Source: Gluconacetobacter diazotrophicus PA1 5 (GTDB lineage: Bacteria > Pseudomonadota > Alphaproteobacteria > Acetobacterales > Acetobacteraceae). From it: a DNA stretch of 64,000 bases. Positions 17,434-25,877 of the stretch are shown here, in pieces. The notes below the pieces were generated by a model. That model saw only the letters and a program-made list of their open reading frames with translations. It searched no databases and was not told where the DNA came from. Location: assembly GCF_000067045.1 (NCBI RefSeq), contig NC_010125.1:3698001-3762000 (forward strand). Reading direction: 5' to 3'. Numbering within the stretch: position 1 is the first letter of the stretch; each line of letters begins with the position of its first letter. Made by a program: the position numbers and the translations under genes.

Positions 17434-19191
17434 ATGGCGCGGCCAGGCATGATTCGGCCAGGCATGATCCGGACAGGCATGATCCGGGCCGGCATGGCGG
17501 CGTCGGTGCGGCGGGCGCGCACGGCCCCCCGCGCCCTGGTATCCGGCGTCTGCGCGCCGGGCGGGGCGCGCGACGTGGTGGCCGGCGTGACCCTGGCCTC
17601 GATGAACATTCCGCAGGTGCTGGGCTATGCCGGCATTGCCGCGATGCCGGCCGTGACCGGCCTGTATACCGTGCTGCTGCCGCTGGTGGCGTTCGCCCTG
17701 CTGGGGTCGTCGCGGCATCTGGTGGTGGCGGCCGATTCCGCCACCGCCGCCATCTTTTCCAGCGGCCTGGCCGGCATGGCGGCGGCGGGCAGCCCGAAAT
17801 ACGTGGCGCTGGTCGGCACGGTCACGTGGCTGGTGGCCGGTTTCCTGTTCGTGGGGCGACTGTTCCGGCTGGGATTCCTGGCGGATTTCTTTTCGCGCAC
17901 CGTGCTGGTGGGGTTCCTGGCCGGGGTCGGGGTGCAGGTCGGCATCGCGATGTCGCGCGACATGCTGGGCGTGGCCGCGACCGCCCATAACCCGGTGCGG
18001 CAGTTGCTGCAGGTCGCGGACGGGCTGCCGCACGCCCATCCGCTGACGGTCGGGCTGTCGCTGCTGGTCGTGGCGGTCATCATGGGGGGGCGGCGGCTGG
18101 TGCCGCACGCGCCGCTGGCCATGGTCGCGGTGGTGGGCGGCATCCTGGCCAGCCGGGTGCTGGACCTAGCGGGGCGGGGGGTGGCCGTCATCGGTCCGAT
18201 CGCGGGCGGCCTGCCGTCGCTGGGGCTGCCGGACGTATCGTGGAACGAGATGGTGGCCCTGCTGCCCGTCGCGACCTCGTGCGTGTTCGTCATCATCGCG
18301 CAGAGCGCCGCGACATCGCGGGCTTTCGCCCTGCGCGCTCATGAGGAGGTGGACGAAAACGCCGATATCCTGGGCCTGTGCGCCGCCAATGCCGCCGCCG
18401 CGCTGACGGGCGCCTTCGTCGTGAACGGCAGCCCCACCCAGACGGCCATGGCGGTGCGGGCGGGCGCGCGCAGCCAGCGGGCGCAGGTGGCATTCGCGCT
18501 GGTCACGCTGGTGGTGGTGCTGGTGCTGACCGGGCCGCTGCGCGACCTGCCGCGCTGCGTGCTGGCGTCCATCGTCTTCACCGTGGCGGTGGGGATGATC
18601 GACTGGCGGGCCATGTGGGCCATCCGGCGCGAAAGCCCGGGCGAATTCGGCCTGGCCATGGTCACAGCCGCCGCCGTGGTGGGGATCGGGGTGGAACAGG
18701 GCATCTTCCTGGCCATCGCGCTGTCGCTGTTCCGCCATGTCCGGCACAGCTATCGCCCGCACACCATGGTGCTGCGGCAGGACCCGGTGACCGGCGCGCT
18801 GGAGACCGAACCCGTCGCCCCCGGCAGGCAGACGGAACCGGGGCTGGTCGTCTATCGCTTCGGCGCCGACCTGTTCTACGCCAATTGCAGCCGCTTCACC
18901 GACGACGTGCACCTGCTGATCGATCATGCGCCGGCGCCGGTGCGCTGCTTGATCGTCGATGCCAGCGCGATCACGGACATCGATTTCTCCGCCGCCGGTG
19001 CGCTGCGCGACCTGCTGGCGGACTTGCGCAGGCGGGGCATCGTCGTGCTGTTCGGCCGGGTCAGTTCCTATCTGCGGGCCGACATGCAACGGCACCGCAT
19101 CCTGTCGGCCGAAGACCCGAACGCCAACTTCGCCGCCCTGCATCCGGCGCTGGCGGCCGGACGGGCGATCGTGAAGGCAGCCGGGGCCTGA
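17434..19191 (+). CDS. SulP-family anion transporter with C-terminal STAS domain
   Basis: A 585-residue transporter. About ten or more hydrophobic segments span residues 45-430, with SulP-type patterns MNIPQVLGYAGIAAMPAVTG near the start and NGSPTQTAMAVRAGARSQ before the last helices. A STAS domain covers about 455-570 (LVVYRFGADLFYANCSRFTD, LIVDASAITDIDFSAAGALR). Substrates in the family are sulfate, bicarbonate or other anions; I cannot choose. The N-terminus is made of a 15-base tandem repeat that offers four in-frame ATG codons, so the true start is uncertain. It begins just after the DUF2252 stop and may share an operon with it and the CBS-BON gene. Confidence 0.85.
   Translation: MARPGMIRPGMIRTGMIRAGMAASVRRARTAPRALVSGVCAPGGARDVVAGVTLASMNIPQVLGYAGIAAMPAVTGLYTVLLPLVAFALLGSSRHLVVAADSATAAIFSSGLAGMAAAGSPKYVALVGTVTWLVAGFLFVGRLFRLGFLADFFSRTVLVGFLAGVGVQVGIAMSRDMLGVAATAHNPVRQLLQVADGLPHAHPLTVGLSLLVVAVIMGGRRLVPHAPLAMVAVVGGILASRVLDLAGRGVAVIGPIAGGLPSLGLPDVSWNEMVALLPVATSCVFVIIAQSAATSRAFALRAHEEVDENADILGLCAANAAAALTGAFVVNGSPTQTAMAVRAGARSQRAQVAFALVTLVVVLVLTGPLRDLPRCVLASIVFTVAVGMIDWRAMWAIRRESPGEFGLAMVTAAAVVGIGVEQGIFLAIALSLFRHVRHSYRPHTMVLRQDPVTGALETEPVAPGRQTEPGLVVYRFGADLFYANCSRFTDDVHLLIDHAPAPVRCLIVDASAITDIDFSAAGALRDLLADLRRRGIVVLFGRVSSYLRADMQRHRILSAEDPNANFAALHPALAAGRAIVKAAGA
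17441..17485 (+). repeat. 15-bp tandem repeat at the SulP start
   Basis: Three near-perfect copies of GGCCAGGCATGATTC (17441, 17456, 17471) with a degenerate fourth. Each encodes a copy of the pattern GMIR(P/T/A) and each contains an in-frame ATG, so repeat number could alter the N-terminus without breaking the frame. Confidence 0.8.
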
Positions 19192-19302
19192 CCTGTGTCC
19201 GTGACAGTGCGTTGCCGGGGGAATCACCTTTGCACGACGTCCTTGCGCCCCCGGCGCGCGATGAACACGTGCCCTGCACCATCATGGAAAAGGGCGCGTG
19301 TC

Positions 19303-20010
19303 ATGCGTGTACGGGACATCATGACGGCGTCGGTCGTGGGCGTCGCCCCGACCGATCCGCTGGAAAAGGCGGTGGGGCTGATGCTGGAGCACGGGATCAG
19401 CGGCGTGCCGGTGCTGGGCGTGGGCGGCCACGTTGTGGGCGTGCTGACCGAGGGCGACCTGCTGCGCCGTAGCGAGCTGGATACCGAACCGGGCCGGTCC
19501 TGGCTGGGGGACTGGCTGCGCTCGCCCGGGCGGGCGGCGTCGGATTACGTGCGGACCCACAGCCATCGCGTCATCGACCTGATGTCGGACAGCCCGGTGA
19601 CGATCGCGCCCGACGCCACGCTGCGCGAGGCCGTGGACATGATGCTGGCCCACCGGGTGAAGCGCCTGCCGGTGATACAGGATGGCCGGATGGTCGGCAT
19701 CCTGTCGCGGGCCGACCTGCTGCGGGCGCTGATGCGCGCTGCCTCCGGCCCCACCGAAACCGTGTCCGACGTGCAGATCCAGAACGAGATTACCGAGGAA
19801 TATCGTCGCCAGTCCAAATGGGCGGGCGAGGATTTCATCCATGTCGCCGTTCAGGACGGGGTGGTGGAACTGACGGGCACCATCCTGGACGAACGCCTGC
19901 GCGTGGCCGCCCGCGTGGCGGCGGAAAACACCCGTGGCGTGACCTCGGTCATCGATCACCTGGAGGTTGTCGAACCGATGACCGATGGCGCGATGCCGAT
20001 GAGGATCTGA
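19303..20010 (+). CDS. CBS-domain pair plus BON domain protein
   Basis: A 235-residue protein. Two CBS motifs are visible: residues about 1-60 (MRVRDIMTASVVGVAPTDPL, GHVVGVLTEGDLL) and about 85-145 (DLMSDSPVTIAPDATLREAV, GRMVGILSRADLL). A C-terminal BON domain follows (IHVAVQDGVVELTGTILDER, with ARVAAENTRGVTSVIDHLEV). CBS pairs bind adenine nucleotides and often regulate; BON domains are usually envelope-associated. No signal peptide is seen. The location downstream of a transporter suggests a regulatory partner, but that is inference. The shorter start at 19303 is chosen because the CBS domain begins there. Confidence 0.85.
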   Translation: MRVRDIMTASVVGVAPTDPLEKAVGLMLEHGISGVPVLGVGGHVVGVLTEGDLLRRSELDTEPGRSWLGDWLRSPGRAASDYVRTHSHRVIDLMSDSPVTIAPDATLREAVDMMLAHRVKRLPVIQDGRMVGILSRADLLRALMRAASGPTETVSDVQIQNEITEEYRRQSKWAGEDFIHVAVQDGVVELTGTILDERLRVAARVAAENTRGVTSVIDHLEVVEPMTDGAMPMRI

Positions 20011-20014
20011 CCCG

Positions 20015-20539
20015 TCAGGATTTCAGCGTCGGGCCCGCGGGGGCGGCGTTGAAGCCCAGGCGGCCCAGATACGCCAGGCGGGTGGCGGAGACGATGTCGC
20101 CGATGCGGCCGTCCACGATGCGGGCGTAACCCGACACGGCGGTATCCACCAGCGCCGAACCCACCGCGACCCCGGCGAAGAGGGTGCCGGTCTCGTCACG
20201 CAGATGCCAGACGTCGCCGCGGATGCACGCATCTTCATTGTAGCGAAAACCGGGGATGATATCACGAAGGATCGGGGCCAGCAGGTCGGTGACGTCCAGC
20301 GCGTTGCGCACGAAGGCCCCGCATTGCTCGTCGGGGATGAAATAGCCCACCAGGTCGCCCTGCAGCATCATCAGGCCGGGGCGGGCCCTCCGGCTGTCCG
20401 TCACGCTGCGTGTCCGCACGACGATCCGCTGCGCGTCGGACCCGTTTTCCGACGTCACCAGCAGGGTCCCGACCGGATTGGCCAGCAGGTCGGGCGTTAC
20501 GCGCATGCGCGATAACGGGATGCTTGCCAGGGTCATCAT
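20015..20539 (-). CDS. Hypothetical protein, 174 residues
   Basis: I do not recognise this protein. It has no signal peptide or membrane helix, a mixed alpha/beta composition and a segment LVGYFIPDEQCGAFVRNALD without a known motif. Codon use fits coding DNA and no better frame exists on the other strand. It converges with the CBS-BON gene, the ends being four bases apart. Confidence 0.6.
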   Translation of the reverse strand: MMTLASIPLSRMRVTPDLLANPVGTLLVTSENGSDAQRIVVRTRSVTDSRRARPGLMMLQGDLVGYFIPDEQCGAFVRNALDVTDLLAPILRDIIPGFRYNEDACIRGDVWHLRDETGTLFAGVAVGSALVDTAVSGYARIVDGRIGDIVSATRLAYLGRLGFNAAPAGPTLKS

Positions 20540-21107
20540 AATTCTGGATCTCCTTGATCGAACAGGATCGCGCGGGCACGCGCTGTTACTTTTTGTTTCG
20601 AAATGACAATAATTCTGCGAAGCAGCGTGGACGGGATTGCGCGGAAGGGCATCGGGAGAAGCTGAAACGTTTATTCGATCTGTTTTTCCATGCAGCAGAA
20701 GGCATCGTGCCTCGTACGCCTGTGGAAGGTCGCGGCGGCATTCCGAACCGGCCGCCCCGCGTTCACGTCATGGCGAACGGCAGCCCTGTCCTGTCCGAAA
20801 GATGGGATGGCCGAGGAACGGCGGGGGCGGGGCAGCATGGCGCGGGCAGTCAGGCGCGTGCCGGAACCAGGGGCATGCGGCCGGCCATCCTCCCTGCGGC
20901 GTCTGTCGGTCGCGGCATCGCGCCGGGATATCGGGCGGGTCCTGGGGTGATGCCTGTCTCGGTCGCATTCATGTTCGTGGTCACTCGACGTCACTGCCGG
21001 GGGCGGCGCAGCCTAAACCGTTAACGCGCGCAATGGTTGCATTGCGCCGCAACGCTATATGATGGCGCGACCGCGTCCGCGTGGCGCCATAGCAGGAAAC
21101 ACACTTC
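20540..21107. other. Intergenic region without a recognisable gene
   Basis: About 570 bases. Several short frames exist on both strands, but their translations look like high-GC shadows rich in arginine and proline. No palindrome, terminator or RNA gene could be supported. The left part (20590-20640) is AT-richer and probably holds the promoter of the leftward hypothetical gene. Confidence 0.5.
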
Positions 21108-21710
21108 ATGACAGACCGCCTCCCTCTCGCCCCGGTGACGCTGGCCGGCGACCTGGTCCAGCTTGTTCCCCTGTCGCGGGACCACCATGACGGGCTGGTC
21201 GAGGCGGTGTCGGACGGCGCGCTGTGGACGCTGTGGTACACCAGCGTGCCGGACCCCGAGGGCATGCGGGCGGAAATCGACCGGCGGCTGCGCCTGCGCG
21301 ACCAGGGATCGATGCTGCCCTTCACGGTGATCCGTCGCGCGGACGGGCGGATCGTGGGCATGACGACCTTCATGAACATCGACGCCGAAGGTCCGCGTGT
21401 CGAAATCGGTTCCACCTGGTACGCGCGCAGCGTCCAGCGGACCGGCCTGAATACCGAGGCCAAGCTGCTGCTGCTGGCCCATGCCTTCGACACGCTGGGC
21501 TGTCTGGCCGTGGAATTCCGCACCCATGTCCTGAACCGGCAGAGCCGCCAGGCCATCGAACGGCTGGGCGCGCGGCTGGACGGCATCCTGCGCTGGCATG
21601 TCCGGGCCAAGGACGGCACGGTGCGCGACAGTTGCGTGTACAGCATCACCGCGCCGGAATGGCCCGCCGTTCGCGCGCACCTGCGGTTTTCCCTCGCCGC
21701 GCGGGCGTAA
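21108..21710 (+). CDS. GNAT N-acetyltransferase (RimJ/RimL-like)
   Basis: A 200-residue GNAT protein. The N-terminal part (LVPLSRDHHDGLVEAVSDG) and the core strands (FTVIRRADGRIVGMTTFMNI, VEIGSTWYA) fit the RimJ/RimL-like group, with FRTHVLNRQSRQAIERLGAR near the acetyl-CoA-binding helix. It transfers an acetyl group to an amine; whether protein N-terminus or small molecule is unknown. The ATG at 21108 has no strong ribosome site. It is followed 42 bases later by a diguanylate cyclase gene on the same strand. Confidence 0.8.
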   Translation: MTDRLPLAPVTLAGDLVQLVPLSRDHHDGLVEAVSDGALWTLWYTSVPDPEGMRAEIDRRLRLRDQGSMLPFTVIRRADGRIVGMTTFMNIDAEGPRVEIGSTWYARSVQRTGLNTEAKLLLLAHAFDTLGCLAVEFRTHVLNRQSRQAIERLGARLDGILRWHVRAKDGTVRDSCVYSITAPEWPAVRAHLRFSLAARA

Positions 21711-21752
21711 CCCGGGTAAGGCGTCCCCTCGACCGGGCAGGACGCGTGTCAT

Positions 21753-23147
21753 ATGCTCGTCTGGGACTTCATGGGGATGAAGCGGGCCACGAGATCGGCC
21801 CTTCGATCGGGGACGGGACGGGGACAGGTGCGGGGGCACACGCGGGATTTCAACGAGATCATGGCGCTGGCCGTTGCGGGCAGCGGCACCGGCATCTGGG
21901 ACCGCGACGTCGTGACCGGCGAAATCCGCTATTCCGACGGCTGGGTCGAAATCCTGGGCTATCGCCCCGACGAGGTCAGCACACGGGTCGAGGAGAGCTA
22001 CGACCGCGTGCATCCCGATGACCTGGCCTATGTCCAGGCGACGATGGACGCCCATTTCGAGGGCCGCACCGATTTCTACGAGGCCGAATACCGGCTGCGC
22101 TGCCGGGACGGCGGCTATAAATGGGTGCTCAGCCGTGGCCGCGTCGTCAGCCGCGATGCCCGGGGCAGGGCGCTGCGGATGGTGGGCACGACGACCGACA
22201 TCAGCTCGATGCGTGCCCTGGCCGAGCGGCTGCAGCAGAGCATCGAGCTGATCACCAACCTGACCAACCAGGTTCCGGGCCTGGTGTTCCAGTGCCTGCG
22301 CGCGCCCGACGGCACGGCCCACATGCCCTATGCCAGCGCCAGGATCGACGAGATCTATGAACTGACGGCGGAACAGGTGGCGGTCAGCACCATCCCGGTC
22401 CATGAGCGTGTGCATCCCGACGACCTGGAGACCTATCGCGCGACGCTGGCCGCGGCTGCCGCGACGCTGACGCCCTGGCATTGCGTCTTTCGCGTGCTGC
22501 TGCCGGAGCAGGGCCTGCGCTGGCGGCAGATCGACGCCCATCCGACCGGCCTGCCCGACGGGGGCACGCTGTGGTACGGGCTGGTGGTGGACGTGACCGC
22601 GCGCAGGCGCATGGAACAGGAACTGCACGCCCTGGCGCGGGTCGATCACCTGACCGGCCTGCCGAACCGCCGCGCCTTCACCGAAGGAATGGAAAGGGCC
22701 TGGCAGATGCTGCGCGGTGGCGTCAGCCGGGGGGGCGCGGTGCTGATGATCGACATCGACCGGTTCAAGACCATCAACGACCGGTACGGCCATGCGGCGG
22801 GTGACGCGGTGCTGCGCCATGTCGCCACGGTGCTGATGGCCACGCTGCGCGCCACCGATTTTACCGGCCGCATGGGGGGCGAGGAATTCGCCGCCTGCCT
22901 GCCCGATACCGGCCTGGACGAGGCCGGCCGCATCGCCGAGCGTCTGCGCCAGGCGATTGCGGGCACGCCGGTCCCCTTCGAAAGCCACAGCATCGCGCTG
23001 ACGGTCAGTATCGGGATTTCGAAGATGCGCCTGGCCGACGCCGGCGGCGACGATGCGCTGTCGCGGGCCGACATGGCCCTGTATTCGGCCAAGGAAAACG
23101 GCCGCGACCGCGTGGCTTTCGCGACCCTGGAAGTCGAACGGGGATAG
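21753..23147 (+). CDS. PAS-PAS-GGDEF diguanylate cyclase
   Basis: A 464-residue predicted cytosolic sensor enzyme. A first PAS/PAC module covers about residues 30-150 (GIWDRDVVTGEIRYSDGWVE, YRLRCRDGGYKWVLSRGRVV), a second about 165-285, and a GGDEF domain 295-460. The active-site motif is GGEEF (MGGEEFAA), which is catalytically competent. DHLTGLPNRRAF starts the domain and DIDRFKTINDRYGHAAGD binds nucleotide. It should make cyclic di-GMP in response to a ligand of the PAS domains. No membrane segment or EAL domain is present. AGGACG lies about nine bases before the start. Confidence 0.92.
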   Translation: MLVWDFMGMKRATRSALRSGTGRGQVRGHTRDFNEIMALAVAGSGTGIWDRDVVTGEIRYSDGWVEILGYRPDEVSTRVEESYDRVHPDDLAYVQATMDAHFEGRTDFYEAEYRLRCRDGGYKWVLSRGRVVSRDARGRALRMVGTTTDISSMRALAERLQQSIELITNLTNQVPGLVFQCLRAPDGTAHMPYASARIDEIYELTAEQVAVSTIPVHERVHPDDLETYRATLAAAAATLTPWHCVFRVLLPEQGLRWRQIDAHPTGLPDGGTLWYGLVVDVTARRRMEQELHALARVDHLTGLPNRRAFTEGMERAWQMLRGGVSRGGAVLMIDIDRFKTINDRYGHAAGDAVLRHVATVLMATLRATDFTGRMGGEEFAACLPDTGLDEAGRIAERLRQAIAGTPVPFESHSIALTVSIGISKMRLADAGGDDALSRADMALYSAKENGRDRVAFATLEVERG

Positions 23148-23261
23148 GGTACGTTTTTTTCGTATCGGCGGTCTTTAACGGCGACGGAATCCGATTACAT
23201 TCCCGTTCTGGCTTGAATATTTCCGAAAAAAGGAAAATTCCCAGATAAGGGGAGGCCGTTC

Positions 23262-23399
23262 ATGAGACAGGTTGTCCGCCCGCGCCGTCCGGGAAAATGG
23301 GCTCGTGGCGGAGCGACGCCGCTGCTGGATCAGATCGGCATCGTGCTGCTGATTCTGTTCTCCGCCGCCTGGCTGGTCGTGCTGCTGATCCTGGGTTGA
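23262..23399 (+). CDS. Small single-span membrane protein, 45 residues
   Basis: The ATG at 23262 is preceded by GGGGAGG at a good distance. The product has a basic N-terminal half (RQVVRPRRPGKWARGG) and one hydrophobic helix (GIVLLILFSAAWLVVLLILG) ending at the C-terminus. No family is recognised. Strong ribosome site, clean amphipathic layout and isolated position after the cyclase gene support a real small protein; function unknown. Confidence 0.6.
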   Translation: MRQVVRPRRPGKWARGGATPLLDQIGIVLLILFSAAWLVVLLILG

Positions 23400-23575
23400 T
23401 CAGGTGTGCAGGGGTGGCAGGCGTTGAAGCGCCCGGGCTGTGAATGATTCGGCCCGGGTGGGCGACACAAAGCTGTTACAAAATCAAGTGCGATTCCTCT
23501 CCGTCCGTTTCTTTTATGGCAACTGGCGGAAAACCGCCATTTCCCGGCCGGATCGGGCCGAAGGGTCGCCCGGCC

Positions 23576-23622
23576 TTATCCACAGATTCCGGGGGTACCT
23601 GTCTGGGTAACTCTGTGGATAG
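23576..23622. promoter_or_regulatory. Inverted pair of DnaA-box-like sites
   Basis: TTATCCACA at 23576-23584 matches the strong DnaA-box consensus. TGTGGATAG at 23614-23622 is its inverse with one change. Together they form a TATCCACAGA/TCTGTGGATA stem around a loop of about 27 bases. They lie in the 258-base gap between the small membrane protein and a convergent GNAT gene. Confidence 0.5.
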
Positions 23623-23657
23623 TTTCCGGCGCGGCTTGCGGCAGCACCGCCGCCGTC

Positions 23658-24179
23658 TCATTTCCCGGTTTGTTCCGGCAGGTCGTCCAGCGGGCGGTAC
23701 ATGATGTGGCAATCCACCCGCCCCAGCGTGGCGTGGCGATAGGCGCCCGGCACGGTGCCCACGATGATGAAGCCGTGTTTCCGCCATAGCCGTACCGCTA
23801 CATGGTTGCTGGCCACCACCGCGTTGAACTGCATGGCGGCGAAGCCCATCCGGCGCGCCGCGGCCAGCGAATGCGCGCACAGCGCCCCCGCGACCCCCTG
23901 GCCCCGTGCCTCGGGGGCCACGATATAGCCGGCATTGCACACATGGTCGCCCGGCCCGCCGGCGTTGAGCTTGATGTAATAGCTGCCCAGGATGACCCCG
24001 TCACGTTCCGCGACATAGGTGGCGCGCGGCAGCGCCGCCCACAGGCGCCAGCCTTCCGCGCGGTCCATCTCCGGGTCCCAGGCATAGGTTTCGCGCGCCT
24101 GCACCACGCCGCGCAGGATGGGCCAGACTGCATCGAAATCGGACGCGGTCATCAGCCGGATCTGGAGGGGCACGGGCAT
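23658..24179 (-). CDS. GNAT N-acetyltransferase
   Basis: A 173-residue GNAT. IRLMTASDFDAVWPILRGVV is the usual N-terminus. AGYIVAPEARGQGVAGALCA contains the acetyl-CoA pyrophosphate-binding Q/RxxGxG/A motif, and NAVVASNHVAVRLWRKHGF is the C-terminal family block. It most resembles general phosphinothricin/toxin-type acetyltransferases, but the substrate is unknown. It is monocistronic and its upstream region faces the OprB operon. Confidence 0.85.
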   Translation of the reverse strand: MPVPLQIRLMTASDFDAVWPILRGVVQARETYAWDPEMDRAEGWRLWAALPRATYVAERDGVILGSYYIKLNAGGPGDHVCNAGYIVAPEARGQGVAGALCAHSLAAARRMGFAAMQFNAVVASNHVAVRLWRKHGFIIVGTVPGAYRHATLGRVDCHIMYRPLDDLPEQTGK

Positions 24180-24284
24180 TCTCGGTTCCTTGGTCGGTGG
24201 GCCGGCCCGATGGGCGGCGGCGAGTCGTACGCCGCAGGATAAGGCGGATCGGCTGCCGGCCGCATGGCTTCAGACATATTTTAA

Positions 24285-24299
24285 TGCAAATCAATTGCA
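24285..24299. promoter_or_regulatory. Fur/Mur-like box upstream of the porin-peroxidase operon
   Basis: TGCAAATCAATTGCA is an imperfect palindrome close to the alphaproteobacterial Fur/Mur type TGCAAAT-n-ATTTGCA. It lies 61 bases before the OprB start. An EfeB-type haem peroxidase in the operon would fit iron control. The call rests on motif similarity only. Confidence 0.4.
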
Positions 24300-24359
24300 A
24301 TTCGGATTGAAATCGCTATTGATAATAAATCGCATCAACGGTTTCCCACAAGGAATGTC

Positions 24360-25868
24360 ATGTCGCAGCGGCCGGCCCCCCTGCTTCCCACTGCGTCACG
24401 TCGTGCCCGGGTTCCCTGGACGGCGCGTGCGATCGTCGCGGCGGGCTGCCTGGCGCTGGGCGCCTTTTCGGTCACGCGGGCGCATGCCGTCCCGCCGACG
24501 ATCAATCTGGGCAACGCGGCCGAGGCCGAGGACGATGCGTCGTCGGGCGTCTTCGGCTTTCTGTCCAACTGGCGCCGCTCGGCGAATTTCCTGGGTAACA
24601 TGTGGGGACTGCGCCCCGAACTGGGCAAATACGGCGCCGTCCTGGCCGTGCAGGAAACGTCGGAGGTCTTCGGCAACGCCACGGGCGGCAACCGTCGCGG
24701 GGTCGATTATGACGGCCTGACCCAAGCCGTGCTGCAGATCAACACCCAGCGTGCCTTCGGCTGGTACGGCGGCACGTTCAACGTCAGCATGGAACAGATC
24801 CACGGCCGCAGCCTCAGCCAGGACAATCTGCAGGCGCTCCAGACCATCAGCGGCATCGAGGCCGACCGGTCCACGCGGCTGTGGGAATTGTGGTTCGACC
24901 AGAAATTCCTCGACCAGCAGCAGCTCGACATCAAGATCGGCCAGCAGAGCCTCGACCAGGAATACATGATCAGCAGCAACGCGCTGATCTTCGCCAACAC
25001 CATGTTCGGATGGCCCATGGTGCCGTCGGCCGACCTGCCGGGCGGCGGTCCGGCCTATCCGCTTTCGGCGCTGGGCGTGCGCGGGAAATACTGGCTGGCG
25101 ACCCCGCTCTATGTGCTGGGCGGGGTCTATAGCGGTAGCCCCACCCGCGCGCTGTCGGGCGATCCGCAGCAGACGAACGCGTCCGGCACCAGTTTCCCGC
25201 TCGATCGCGGCGTCATGGCGATCGCGGAAATCCAGTATGTCTATCCCGCGCTGGGCGCCATGGTCTCGCCGGATGACGAGCAGCCGCTGTCGCATGTCTA
25301 TCGCCTGGGCGGGTGGTACGATTCCGAACCGTTCGCCGACCAGTATTACGACAATACCGGAACGCCCCTCGCATCGCCGGCCAGCAACGGTACGCCTGTG
25401 AATCATCGCGGTGCCTTCAGCTTCTATGCGGTGATGGACCAGATGCTATGGCGCAGCCATGTGGACCCCAACCGCACGATCAACATGTTCGGCCGCGCCA
25501 TGGGCACGCCGCAGGCCGATCGCGTGCCGGTCGATTTCAGCCTGAACTACGGCGTGACGATGAAGGACCCGTTTCCTTATCGAACCGACGACACGTTCGG
25601 GCTCGCCATGGGTTACACCCATGTCAGCAGCGCGCTGGCGCGCTATGACCGTGCGGTCCACCAGTATACGGGCGTCTATTCCCCGCCGCAGGGCGGCGAG
25701 ACCTATGTCGAGGCGACATACCAGTACCAGTTCACCGGGTGGATGCAGTGGCAGCCGGATTTCCAATACATCTTCAATCCTGGCGGCGGCATCCCGAATC
25801 CTTCCCATCCCGACCACCATATCCATAACGAGCTGGTGCTCGGCTTTCGCACCAACATTGCGCTTTGA
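24360..25868 (+). CDS. OprB-family carbohydrate-selective porin
   Basis: A 502-residue outer-membrane porin. After a long leader ending near VTRAHAVPP come the OprB hallmarks: a barrel with many tyrosine and tryptophan residues, FNVSMEQIHGRSLSQDNLQA, then LWELWFDQKFLDQQQLDIKI followed by GQQSLDQEYM, and a C-terminal strand ending in an aliphatic NIAL. In acetic acid bacteria OprB-type porins admit sugars across the outer membrane. Here the gene heads a run with a beta-propeller protein and an EfeB-like peroxidase, 9 and then -4 bases apart, so a carbohydrate role is not certain. A Fur-like box lies upstream. Confidence 0.88.
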   Translation: MSQRPAPLLPTASRRARVPWTARAIVAAGCLALGAFSVTRAHAVPPTINLGNAAEAEDDASSGVFGFLSNWRRSANFLGNMWGLRPELGKYGAVLAVQETSEVFGNATGGNRRGVDYDGLTQAVLQINTQRAFGWYGGTFNVSMEQIHGRSLSQDNLQALQTISGIEADRSTRLWELWFDQKFLDQQQLDIKIGQQSLDQEYMISSNALIFANTMFGWPMVPSADLPGGGPAYPLSALGVRGKYWLATPLYVLGGVYSGSPTRALSGDPQQTNASGTSFPLDRGVMAIAEIQYVYPALGAMVSPDDEQPLSHVYRLGGWYDSEPFADQYYDNTGTPLASPASNGTPVNHRGAFSFYAVMDQMLWRSHVDPNRTINMFGRAMGTPQADRVPVDFSLNYGVTMKDPFPYRTDDTFGLAMGYTHVSSALARYDRAVHQYTGVYSPPQGGETYVEATYQYQFTGWMQWQPDFQYIFNPGGGIPNPSHPDHHIHNELVLGFRTNIAL

Positions 25869-25877
25869 GTTTTGATC

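Noticed and set aside
21711-21745. Further GTAACC sites (for example 21708, 29520, 32036) as SigF-type promoters
   Set aside because: None has CGAA after 16 bases, and they lie at the ends of genes or within them.
23576-23622. Chromosomal replication origin
   Set aside because: Only two DnaA-like boxes, no AT-rich unwinding region and no origin-linked genes nearby.
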